Of a stretch of DNA of 64,000 nt, positions 18,050-25,775 are shown piece by piece; the stretch's first letter is position 1, and each line of letters opens with the position of its first letter. Under the pieces are notes generated by a model, which was not told the DNA's origin, ran no database searches, and saw nothing but the letters and a program-made list of their open reading frames with translations. Location: positions 3,348,001-3,412,000 of the forward strand of contig NZ_CP043420.1 in assembly GCF_008247605.1 (NCBI RefSeq), read 5' to 3'. Source of the DNA: Kushneria phosphatilytica. GTDB lineage: Bacteria; Pseudomonadota; Gammaproteobacteria; Pseudomonadales; Halomonadaceae. The position numbers and the translations under genes were made by a program.

Positions 18050-18611
18050 GGCGCGCCTCCGCAGGACGAGGGCCCATCAGTTCGATCAGCCCATGAATGC
18101 CGCGCACCAGCCCTTCCAGCGCTACCAGCGCAAAGCCCAGCGGCACGAAGGCCTTGACCACGTAGCGGGCCGGTAAACCGCCGGGGTCGGGCGAGCCTTC
18201 GCCGAGCGACCAGGACTGCTCGACAAAGCCCAGACACATCCAGGTAAGAAAGGCCATGGTCGGTACCACGAACAGCAGCGACACGATGACTTCGAGTATC
18301 TGTTTCACCCGCGGGCTGTAGCGCTGATAGAAGATATCCACGCGCACGTGCTCATCCTGCTGCAGGGTGTAGGAGGCGCTGATCATCGAGACCACTGCGA
18401 GCAGATGCCACTGCAGTTCCTGCTCGGCCACCGAGCCGGTGTGCCAGATGTAGCGCAGCATCACATCCCCGGCCACCAGCAGCACCAGCCCCAGGGTCAG
18501 CCAGGCGGTGAGGCGGCCGAGCCACTCCACCAGGCGGTCGATGATCAGCATGCAGCGGTCGAGGGCATTCGCCCCCCGTGGCCGGCGGGTGCCGGCGTCC
18601 GAGATAGTCAT
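18039..18611 (-). CDS. dctQ: TRAP transporter small permease, DctQ-type
   Basis: A 190-residue DctQ-type subunit with four predicted helices (LVEWLGRLTAWLTLGLVLLV near residue 30, then a segment ending SASYTLQQDEHVRVD, the usual mark of the family). It pairs with DctM to form the membrane part of the tripartite transporter. It sits 84 bp after the binding-protein gene and overlaps dctM. The C-terminal region after the fourth helix is short and charged. Confidence 0.9.
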   Translation of the reverse strand: MTISDAGTRRPRGANALDRCMLIIDRLVEWLGRLTAWLTLGLVLLVAGDVMLRYIWHTGSVAEQELQWHLLAVVSMISASYTLQQDEHVRVDIFYQRYSPRVKQILEVIVSLLFVVPTMAFLTWMCLGFVEQSWSLGEGSPDPGGLPARYVVKAFVPLGFALVALEGLVRGIHGLIELMGPRPAEARHGH

Positions 18612-18695
18612 GTCGCGTCAGCTCCCGGAGCATGGCGTAAGACAGGGAAGCGGAGCGCCGGCTGGCGCCCCGCGGGGCGATAACGAAGCCTCGGT

Positions 18696-19787
18696 TCAGA
18701 GATTTTCGTTGAGCACGACCTTCTCGCTGACATCCAGCCAGCCTTTCGCCTGTTTCTTGAAGTCGAAATAGGCCTTGTGAACCTTTGCGACCTGCTGATC
18801 CTCGGCGGCATGAGTCGATAGCGTGTCCATGGTCAGCTCGCGCAGCTTTGGCAGTACGCCTTCCGGCAGCTGGTGCACGGTCACGCCCTGGTTCTGCGTC
18901 AGGTCATTGAGCGCTGCGGCATTGTTGGCGTTGCACCAGGCAAAGCTGATCTCGTTGCAGGCCGCGGCACAGTTCTGCACCACGGCCTTGAGATCGTCCG
19001 GCAGTTGCTGCCAGGCGGCCTTGTTGATCAGCAGCTCGGAGACATTGGAGGGTTCGTGCCAGCCTGGGGTGTAGTAGTGACTGGCGGCGTTCTGCAGACC
19101 CAGCTGTCGGTCGAGATAGGGGCCGACGAACTCGGCGGCATCGATCACGCCGCGCTCCAGGGCAGGGAAGATTTCACCGCCCGGCAGCACCTTGACGTTA
19201 ACGCCGAGCTGCTCGTAGACCTTGCCGGCAAGCCCCGGGATACGCATGCGCAGCCCCTTGAAACTCTCCAATCCCTCCAGGGGCTTCTTGAACCAGCCGG
19301 TCATCTGCATGCCGGTATTGCCCGCCGGCAGCGCCTTGAGGCCGAAATCAGCGTAGACCTCGTCCCACAGCGCCTGCCCGCCGCCGTGATAGAGCCAGGC
19401 ATTGACCGTCATCACATCCATGCCGAAGGGTACGGCGGTAAAGTACTGGGCAGCGAACGAGCGCCCCGCCCAGAAATAGGCATTCCCCCAGTTCATCTGT
19501 ACCGTGCCGCCGCGCACGGCATCGAAACCGCCGAGTGCCGGGATCAGCTCGCCGGCCGGATAGAAGTCGATCTTCAGCCGACCACCGGAAGCCGCCTCGA
19601 CCCGCTTGACGAAATCACTCGCCGAACCCGGGCCGGTCGAATAGAACGGTGAGCCGGAGGGATAGGCACTGGTCATGCGCCAGTGGAACTGCTGCTTGTC
19701 CGCTGCACGGGCAATCATGGGCGCACCGGCAAGGCCCACCAGGGCACCGGCTCCGGTCTTGAGAATGTCACGTCGCTTGAGGGTCAT
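18696..19787 (-). CDS. TRAP substrate-binding protein, TakP-like, Tat-exported
   Basis: A 363-residue periplasmic binding protein. The N-terminus MTLKRRDILKTGAGALVG has the twin-arginine motif RRDILK, predicting folded export by Tat, then WRMTSAYPSGSPFYSTGPGS. Motifs GLRMRIPGLAGKVYEQLG, LPGGEIFPALERGVIDAAEFVGP and YYTPGWHEPSNVSELLINK match the TakP branch, whose characterised members bind 2-oxo acids or lactate. The arginine in MRIPG would hold the ligand carboxylate. It is the first gene of the operon, with a long upstream region containing a palindrome (19883-19906). The ligand is unproven; the GGT-like gene in the operon hints at an amide or oxo-acid. Confidence 0.92.
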   Translation of the reverse strand: MTLKRRDILKTGAGALVGLAGAPMIARAADKQQFHWRMTSAYPSGSPFYSTGPGSASDFVKRVEAASGGRLKIDFYPAGELIPALGGFDAVRGGTVQMNWGNAYFWAGRSFAAQYFTAVPFGMDVMTVNAWLYHGGGQALWDEVYADFGLKALPAGNTGMQMTGWFKKPLEGLESFKGLRMRIPGLAGKVYEQLGVNVKVLPGGEIFPALERGVIDAAEFVGPYLDRQLGLQNAASHYYTPGWHEPSNVSELLINKAAWQQLPDDLKAVVQNCAAACNEISFAWCNANNAAALNDLTQNQGVTVHQLPEGVLPKLRELTMDTLSTHAAEDQQVAKVHKAYFDFKKQAKGWLDVSEKVVLNENL

Positions 19788-19882
19788 CGCTTGCTCCCGA
19801 CAATTGCACTTATTGTGTTCGAGACGACTTGTGGTGACCTATCATGGCAAGCGGCGTGCCAGAACTTGCAAAACCTCTGCAA

Positions 19883-19906
19883 GCATCTGATTTTAAAATC
19901 AATTGC
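19883..19906. promoter_or_regulatory. Palindromic operator candidate upstream of TRAP operon
   Basis: TGATTTTAAAATCA (19888-19901) is a perfect 14-bp palindrome, and the outer GCA (19883-19885) and TGC (19904-19906) extend the dyad with two unpaired bases on each side. It lies about 95 bp upstream of the TRAP binding-protein start, where a repressor or activator site would be expected. Which protein would bind is unknown. Confidence 0.45.
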
Positions 19907-20013
19907 TCGAGCCTGGCTGTACTGCACGCTCCTTCCCTGCACTGCCGAACGCACCGCCATGGTGCCCGGCAGCGAAATGCACCAGCGACAAATGACGGGC
20001 AGCTGTTCGTTGT

Positions 20014-20043
20014 GTGACCGGTTGTCATTCAGGTGACCGGTTG
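20014..20043. repeat. Tandem GTGACCGGTTG direct repeat
   Basis: Two identical 11-bp copies of GTGACCGGTTG begin at 20014 and 20033, 19 bp apart, close to two helical turns. Each contains the palindromic core ACCGGT. Such spacing is typical of cooperative regulator sites. It lies about 190 bp before the DUF2235 gene. Confidence 0.45.
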
Positions 20044-20111
20044 AAGGGAATGTTTCGTCATATCGGTGGGACAATTCAGCGCCATTTGTCATCTCGGCGC
20101 CCAAAAGGCGC

Positions 20112-20131
20112 GCCCCGACACATTTCGGGGC
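20112..20131. other. Small hairpin
   Basis: GCCCCGA (20112-20118) pairs with TCGGGGC (20125-20131) across a six-base loop. No T-run follows on either strand, so this is not a classical terminator. It could lie in the 5' leader of the DUF2235 mRNA. Confidence 0.3.
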
Positions 20132-20232
20132 AACGCTCGGGCACGCCATCGCGGTCGCCATGTGACCGCTGATCGAGAGGTGACTACAGTCAACTGACGC
20201 CGTACCTTTTTCGATCACCACGTCGAGGCTCG

Positions 20233-21210
20233 ATGCGCAATATCATCATCTGCTGTGATGGCACCAATAATCAGTTCAGCCGCTGCAATACCAACGTGGT
20301 CCGTCTGCTCCAGGCACTCGACCGTCACACCGGTGGGCAAAAGTGCTTTTATACGCCGGGCGTGGGCACCTTTGCGGCACGCTTTTTCGGCCTCAACGTG
20401 GGCACCACGCTGGGCAAGCTGCTGGGCTCGGCATTCGGTTACGGCATTCGTCGCAGCCTGGAGCAGGCCTATCGGTTTCTGATGAACGAGTATGAGCCGG
20501 GAGACCGGGTCTTCATCTTCGGCTTCAGCCGGGGGGCGTTCATTGCCCGCTCGCTGGCCTCGATGCTGGATGGCTGTGGGCTGCTCTATCCGCATCACGA
20601 GCACATGATCACCACCGTCAGCGACTATTATCTGAGCAACGCCTCGCTGGCGAAGTGCAGGGCGTTTCGCGACACTTTTGCCCGCCCCTGCTCGCCTCAT
20701 TTTGTCGGCGTCTGGGATACCATCGGCGCACTCGGCATCCTGCTTTCGATGCGCCAGTTCCATACTGCGAAGCTGGCGCCGGGCGTGGCCCACGCCTTTC
20801 ACGCCGTCTCCATTGATGAGCGCCGGCGCGCTTTTGTCCCGGCCCTGTGGGATGAAAAGGCACTAAACGCCGGGCAGCATGTCGAACAGGTCTGGTTTCC
20901 CGGCGTGCATGGAGATATCGGCGGCGAATATACCGAGCGCGGCCTGGCAGATATCCCGCTGTACTGGATGCTGGAGAAGGCACGAGCATATGGCCTCGAA
21001 CTGACCGAAGAGGCGCTGACCGCTCTTGCGCCCGATCCGCAGGGGATAAAACACGACTCCCTGAGCGGCTGGTGGCGATTGCTCGGCACTCATGTCCGTG
21101 AGATCCCGCCTGATGCCAGCCTGCATGACAGCGTGCACCAGCGCATCGCCACGAACACGGACTACCCGCCGGCCAATCTGGCCGCAGCGCTCGACGCGCG
21201 CAGATCATAA
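20233..21210 (+). CDS. DUF2235-family alpha/beta hydrolase
   Basis: A 325-residue protein of the DUF2235 family, the fold of Tle1 phospholipase effectors. Diagnostic features are the opening IIICCDGTNNQ, the nucleophile elbow GFSRGAFIAR (serine of GxSxG near residue 98), the aspartate region in GVWDTIGALG and the histidine in VWFPGVHGDIGG. No VgrG, PAAR or immunity gene adjoins, so it may be a stand-alone lipase or esterase instead of a secretion-system effector. There is no signal peptide. A type-B carboxylesterase follows 31 bp downstream and is probably in the same transcript. Confidence 0.85.
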   Translation: MRNIIICCDGTNNQFSRCNTNVVRLLQALDRHTGGQKCFYTPGVGTFAARFFGLNVGTTLGKLLGSAFGYGIRRSLEQAYRFLMNEYEPGDRVFIFGFSRGAFIARSLASMLDGCGLLYPHHEHMITTVSDYYLSNASLAKCRAFRDTFARPCSPHFVGVWDTIGALGILLSMRQFHTAKLAPGVAHAFHAVSIDERRRAFVPALWDEKALNAGQHVEQVWFPGVHGDIGGEYTERGLADIPLYWMLEKARAYGLELTEEALTALAPDPQGIKHDSLSGWWRLLGTHVREIPPDASLHDSVHQRIATNTDYPPANLAAALDARRS

Positions 21211-21241
21211 CGGCCATCGGCCCTATCAGGAGAGCAGTGCC

Positions 21242-22852
21242 ATGAGGGCAGTGCGCAGGTTGGGAGTGGGCATCGCCATGCTGATCATGGTGATGGCAAT
21301 GATGTCACGCGCAGCAAGCGCCGATGCCACAGCGCAGACGGTGCAAATCGATAGCGGGCGTGTCCACGGTGAAGGGCACGATGATGTCGTCGTCTTTCGC
21401 GGTATCCCCTTTGCCGCACCGCCAACCGGCACCCACCGCTGGCGCCCACCGCAACCACCGAACGCCTGGTCCGGCGTGCGCGATGCGACCCGCTTTGGCC
21501 CTGAATGCATGCAAAAAAGCGTCAACAGCGATGCGGCCCCCGGTGATGGGCGGGTATCGGAAGACTGCCTCTATCTCAATGTCTGGCGACCCGCCCGGCA
21601 GACTGATCACGACCTGCCGGTGCTGGTCTGGCTCTACGGTGGGGGCTACGTCAACGGCGGCACGAGTTCACCCATCTACGATGGCAGCGCCTTCGCGCGC
21701 GATGGGCTGGTATTTGTCAGCCTCAACTACCGTCTCGGACGTTTCGGCTTCTTTGCCCATCCGGCGCTGGAAGCCACTCAACCGGGCCCCTGGGGCAACT
21801 ACGCGCTGATGGATCAGATTGCCGGTCTCGAGTGGGTGAAGCGCAATATTGCCCAGTTTGGCGGCGATCCCGACCAGGTCACGATCTTCGGCGAGTCCGC
21901 AGGTGGCAACGCCGTACTCGAACTGGCTGCCTCGCCAGCCGCTCGTGGGCTGTTTCAGCGTGCCGCAGTAATGTCCGGAGGCGGGCGCCACCTGATGGGC
22001 ACCATGCATGATCTGCGTGAAGACCGGCCACACAACCCGTCTGCCGAGACCCTCGGTCAACGCTTCGCCCGGCAACACGGCATCGACGGTGACAACGACC
22101 AGCGCACAGCGCAGCGTCTGCGTGCGCTGCCTGCCGCCGCGATAACAGGACAGCTCAATCTTGCCACCCTGCTCTCCGCGGATCCCGAGCATGCCACCTA
22201 TGCCGGTGGGCCCATTCGTGATGGCACCATCGTGGTCGCCCCTCCCGAACAGCGCTATCACCACGGCAACCAGCAGGCCCTGCCACTGCTGATCGGTACC
22301 ACCGATCGTGATCTGGGACTTTCCGATGCCGATACCATGACGCAATTGTTCGCCCGCTTCGGCGAAGATCGAGCGCTGGCCCGAACGCTCTACGACCCCA
22401 CACCCGATGAGAGCGTGGAACAGGTCGGCCGACGCCTCGGGCGTGATCGCCTGATGACCGAACCGGCGCGTTTCATTGCCGATCAAATGCATGCCCTCGG
22501 CGCACCGGTCTGGCGCTACCGTTTTGCTCATGTCGCCGAGCCCATGCGCCCGCACTGGGCAGGCGCGCTACACGCCACCGATATTCCCTATGTATTCGCC
22601 ACACTGGCGACCCGCTTTGACAAGGGGCTGTCAGCCAGCGATGACCGTACCGAACACCTCATGCACGACTACTTCGTCAATTTCGCACGCCATGGTGATC
22701 CCAACGGACCGGGCCTGCCCTATTGGCCGCAGCATACGCCCGAGGCACAGAAACTGATGATCCTTGAGCAGCGTGACGCTGTGGCAAAGTCGGACCCGTG
22801 GCGCCAGCAGCTCGATCTGATCCGCGCAACGCGGGCGCCGCAATGGCAGTAA
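21242..22852 (+). CDS. Secreted type-B carboxylesterase
   Basis: A 536-residue carboxylesterase/lipase of the type-B family. The hydrophobic N-terminus (RRLGVGIAMLIMVMAMMS) is a signal peptide cleaved near ASA. The mature part shows FRGIPFAAPPTG, SEDCLYLNVWRP, the nucleophile FGESAGGNAV and a C-terminal histidine region FVNFARHGDPNGPG. It would hydrolyse carboxylic esters in the periplasm or outside the cell. ATG 21242 follows AGGAGAGCAGTGCC; a longer in-frame reading begins inside the DUF2235 gene and is rejected. Coupled position with the DUF2235 hydrolase suggests related ester substrates. Confidence 0.9.
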   Translation: MRAVRRLGVGIAMLIMVMAMMSRAASADATAQTVQIDSGRVHGEGHDDVVVFRGIPFAAPPTGTHRWRPPQPPNAWSGVRDATRFGPECMQKSVNSDAAPGDGRVSEDCLYLNVWRPARQTDHDLPVLVWLYGGGYVNGGTSSPIYDGSAFARDGLVFVSLNYRLGRFGFFAHPALEATQPGPWGNYALMDQIAGLEWVKRNIAQFGGDPDQVTIFGESAGGNAVLELAASPAARGLFQRAAVMSGGGRHLMGTMHDLREDRPHNPSAETLGQRFARQHGIDGDNDQRTAQRLRALPAAAITGQLNLATLLSADPEHATYAGGPIRDGTIVVAPPEQRYHHGNQQALPLLIGTTDRDLGLSDADTMTQLFARFGEDRALARTLYDPTPDESVEQVGRRLGRDRLMTEPARFIADQMHALGAPVWRYRFAHVAEPMRPHWAGALHATDIPYVFATLATRFDKGLSASDDRTEHLMHDYFVNFARHGDPNGPGLPYWPQHTPEAQKLMILEQRDAVAKSDPWRQQLDLIRATRAPQWQ

Positions 22853-22869
22853 TCGTCAGGTCCTGACTC

Positions 22870-23796
22870 TCAGCCGCGCTGACCCGGCCGTACCAGCGCC
22901 ACCCCCACTGCCGCGACCGCCATGCCCAGCCAGGCCAGTAGCGGCATTGCTTCACCCAGCATCAGCCAGGCCAGCAGAGCGGCACAGGGCGGCACCAGAT
23001 AGAATAGTGCCGATACGCGTGACGCCTCACCGCGTCGAATCATCGCCAGCAGCAGGGTGATCGCGATCAGTGAGTTGCCGATCACCAGATAGGCCAGCGA
23101 GGCCACTACGACACCGTTGAAATCGGCATCGAGCTGACCGAACAGCACCGCCAGCGGCAGCGTGGTAATCAAGCCGGTGGCGTACTGGATCAGGTTGGAC
23201 GTGACCGGATGATGGCTGACGCCAAAACGCTTCTCGTAGAGTGTGGCGCTGGTGATGCCCAGCAGCGCGCCAAAGGCACAGAGCAGGCCGGGGATACTGG
23301 TGGCTTCAACGGCCGAGCGTCCCATGATCACAATGACCGCACCGACCAGTCCCAGCATGAAGCCAAGCCAGCGACGACGGCTGATGACCTCGCCGACCAT
23401 GGCCGGCGCCGCCAGCGCCACCAGCACCGGCTGCAGCGACACGATCAGCGCAACCGTGCCTGCCGACGCGTGAAAGGCAAAGGAACTCCATGAGAGCCCG
23501 AAATAAAGCGTCTGAAGCAGAAAACCGGTCACGATCAGATGCCCCCAGTCGGCCCGGCGCTTTGGCAGCGGTGGGCGCAACCACAGGGCCAGTGGCAGCA
23601 GCACGGCCAGCACACAGAGAAAGCGCAAGGCCAGCAGCAGCATGGGATCGACGTAGCCGGTGGCAATCTTCGCGACCGGAAACCCCAGCGACCACAACAG
23701 CAGAAAGATACCTGGGCCCGCGGTCAGCCACAGCGGGGGCCGGGAAGCCGCTGTCTTTTCCATGACAGCATCCGACGAGGCACGACGATCAGACAT
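22870..23796 (-). CDS. EamA/DMT-family transporter
   Basis: A 308-residue inner-membrane protein of the drug/metabolite transporter superfamily with ten helices in two EamA repeats. Visible are WSLGFPVAKIATGYVDPMLLLALRFL in repeat one (given here by its first and last parts) and LVPPCAALLAWLMLGE near the C-terminus. Members export amino acids, purines or drugs; the substrate here is unknown. It is convergent with the carboxylesterase, 17 bp apart, and stands as a single gene. Confidence 0.88.
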   Translation of the reverse strand: MSDRRASSDAVMEKTAASRPPLWLTAGPGIFLLLWSLGFPVAKIATGYVDPMLLLALRFLCVLAVLLPLALWLRPPLPKRRADWGHLIVTGFLLQTLYFGLSWSSFAFHASAGTVALIVSLQPVLVALAAPAMVGEVISRRRWLGFMLGLVGAVIVIMGRSAVEATSIPGLLCAFGALLGITSATLYEKRFGVSHHPVTSNLIQYATGLITTLPLAVLFGQLDADFNGVVVASLAYLVIGNSLIAITLLLAMIRRGEASRVSALFYLVPPCAALLAWLMLGEAMPLLAWLGMAVAAVGVALVRPGQRG

Positions 23797-23979
23797 GAAC
23801 CCTCCGGCAGATCGGTCATCGTTGTTGTATTACCGTCAACGCATCATAGCGAGCCCATGCAGGGGCGAACAGTCGACAGGTAGTCGTTCTACATCCGGCC
23901 CTGCCAAAGATGCATTCAATCCTGTTCCCACGCTGCCGATGATGTGATTGTAACTTTGTGAAACACACCGGATGCAGCC

Positions 23980-24240
23980 ATGAAACTCGATCGCTACCAT
24001 GCCCAGGCCAACGCCAACGAACAGGAATACCATGCGCTCCGCGCTCGCCTGGTCGAGGGCAGTTACATCTATCAGATGTTTGCCCGCCTTGACCGGCTCG
24101 AGCGTGACTATCATGAACTCCATCGCGATTGCGAACAGACCGGAGAAATCTGGGCACAGTGCTCACCGCAACTCAGGGAACAATTGCACGCTTGTGGCCT
24201 GGGTGAACTGCTTGATCGTATGGCTGAACGCGCCGCCTGA
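23980..24240 (+). CDS. Small helical protein of unknown function
   Basis: An 86-residue protein rich in Glu, Arg, Leu and His that I cannot assign. Segments such as MFARLDRLERDYHELHRDCE and LREQLHACGLGELLDRMAER predict two amphipathic helices. Codon choice, with G or C in most third positions, matches neighbouring genes and supports a real gene. No strong ribosome site precedes ATG 23980. It is divergent from the EamA gene and is followed by a hairpin at 24281-24315. No transmembrane segment or signal peptide is visible. Confidence 0.6.
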   Translation: MKLDRYHAQANANEQEYHALRARLVEGSYIYQMFARLDRLERDYHELHRDCEQTGEIWAQCSPQLREQLHACGLGELLDRMAERAA

Positions 24241-24280
24241 GCGGCAACATCATTTCCGCGCTACTGACTGGCTGTCTCAC

Positions 24281-24315
24281 TGACGGGGCTATCGGTGTTC
24301 ACTGCTGCCCCGTCA
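24281..24315 (+). terminator. Hairpin, possible terminator
   Basis: TGACGGGGC (24281-24289) pairs perfectly with GCCCCGTCA (24307-24315) across a 17-base loop, 40 bases after the small-protein stop. No clear T-run follows, so intrinsic termination is uncertain. Confidence 0.35.
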
Positions 24316-24454
24316 ACCGATGACTGCAACGGGCTGATAGTCGAGCCTTCTTCATCCCTGCACATTTGTACAACTCCAGGTCTGGCATCATTCGGCTGCA
24401 CAGACTAGTGTCTGCTCAGCCATTTCACTTACCAGTCCATGGTCAATTCGCAGC

Positions 24455-25741
24455 ATGAACAGGGCGCTTCTCAATACCGGCTGGATCCTCTCCGAAAAGG
24501 TGATGTTTGCGCTGGCCGGCATCTTCATCAATGTCTATGTCGCCCGCTATCTGGGACCTGACGCCTTCGGTCTGATCGGTTTTTCCATGGCCATCGTGGC
24601 GCTGATCAGTCCACTGGTGAAGCTGGGCAGCGACAATGTGGTGTTCAATCGACTGGTGCGCAATCAGGCCAGTGGCCTGCTGCTGCTGGAGACTTCGGGG
24701 CGAATTCGAGCCCTGCTGTTCGGGCTTATTGCCGTACTGCTCACTGTCGGTGGGCTGTTCTACTTCCAGAGTCGTGAGGCAATCATTGTCTTCTGTATTC
24801 TGTTGTGGGGCAGTTTCTTCATTGCCAACGACATCTTCACCATCTTTTTCAATGCGCTGTTGAACGCCAAGTTCAACACCCTGGCCGGCAATATCGCACT
24901 GGCCATCGGTGTCATCCTCAAGCTGAGCTTTATCAAGTTTGGCGGCAGCGTGATCTGGTTTGCCTGTGCCAATGTGGCCCAATGGGCGATCTCCTATGGC
25001 ATCAAGTGGCAGGTCTATCGCCGCCAGACCCGTGATCGAGTACGCGCCTTCAACGGCAAAAGCCGTCGTCACACTCGCCACCTGATGAAGGTCGGACTGC
25101 CCCTGGCGCTGTCGAGCATTTCGATTGCCATTTATACCCGCACCGATCAGATCATGCTGGGCGCGATGGTGGATCAGACCCATGTCGGCTATTACAGCGC
25201 CGCCCTGACGCTCTCCCAGGGCTGGATGTTTCTGCCCATGGCGATCATCACCTCCTATATGGTGCGCATCAACGAGACCGCCCGTGAGAACGACCCGGCC
25301 CTGTTCGATCGCAAGGTGCGCAAGCTGTTCGCCATGATATTGCTGGTAACACTGGGCCCGGCAATCTTTATCGGCGTGCTGAGCGAGCCGCTGATCGAAC
25401 TGCTCTACGGCACGGATTATGCCCCGGCGGCAGCGGTATTGAGCATTACCGTGATCTCTTCGATCTTTTCCGCTCAGGGCACTGCCGCACACAGTGTGAT
25501 CACGGTGCTCGGTGGCTATGGATTTCTGCTGCGCAAGATGATTGTGGTCAGCCTGCTGAACATCGGTCTCAATTACCTGCTGATTCCGCAACTGGGGATG
25601 ACCGGCGCGGCCCTGTCGACGCTGTGTGCCGAAATCCTGTCGGCCTTCCTGCTCAATCTGTTCTATCGCCGGGGTCGGGTGTTCCGCTTGCAGCTGGAAG
25701 TGCTGATGCCGCACAAACTCCGCGAGAGTCTGCAGATATAA
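24455..25741 (+). CDS. Oligosaccharide flippase (Wzx-type)
   Basis: A 428-residue membrane protein of the MVF/Wzx-like polysaccharide flippase group with about twelve helices. It opens with the characteristic amphipathic start (LLNTGWILSEKVMFALAGIF) and has YLGPDAFGLIGFSMAI, YTRTDQIMLGAMVDQTHVGY and the C-terminal NYLLIPQLGMTGAALSTLCA. It would move lipid-linked sugar units across the inner membrane. No glycosyltransferase or polymerase is nearby. A CapA-like gene follows after 34 bp, so the two probably act together in making or exporting an envelope polymer. Confidence 0.85.
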   Translation: MNRALLNTGWILSEKVMFALAGIFINVYVARYLGPDAFGLIGFSMAIVALISPLVKLGSDNVVFNRLVRNQASGLLLLETSGRIRALLFGLIAVLLTVGGLFYFQSREAIIVFCILLWGSFFIANDIFTIFFNALLNAKFNTLAGNIALAIGVILKLSFIKFGGSVIWFACANVAQWAISYGIKWQVYRRQTRDRVRAFNGKSRRHTRHLMKVGLPLALSSISIAIYTRTDQIMLGAMVDQTHVGYYSAALTLSQGWMFLPMAIITSYMVRINETARENDPALFDRKVRKLFAMILLVTLGPAIFIGVLSEPLIELLYGTDYAPAAAVLSITVISSIFSAQGTAAHSVITVLGGYGFLLRKMIVVSLLNIGLNYLLIPQLGMTGAALSTLCAEILSAFLLNLFYRRGRVFRLQLEVLMPHKLRESLQI

Positions 25742-25775
25742 TCTGCCGCCTTGTTACTCTGCCAGGAACTCCTGC

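Larger units (their letters stand above)
19788..20232. other. Divergent intergenic region with palindrome and repeats
   Basis: These 445 bases separate the TRAP binding-protein gene (minus) from the DUF2235 gene (plus). No gene-like frame is present. The AT-richer left half holds a perfect 14-bp palindrome, and the right half holds two direct copies of GTGACCGGTTG and a small hairpin, each listed separately. Promoters for both flanking genes should lie here. Confidence 0.6.

Noticed and set aside
20233..21210. Type VI secretion effector locus
   Set aside because: No VgrG, Hcp, PAAR or immunity-like gene next to the DUF2235 gene.
24443..25714. A 423-codon minus-strand open frame opposite the flippase
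   Set aside because: Its product is dominated by Gln, His and Asp without a fold, while the plus strand encodes an obvious twelve-helix flippase.
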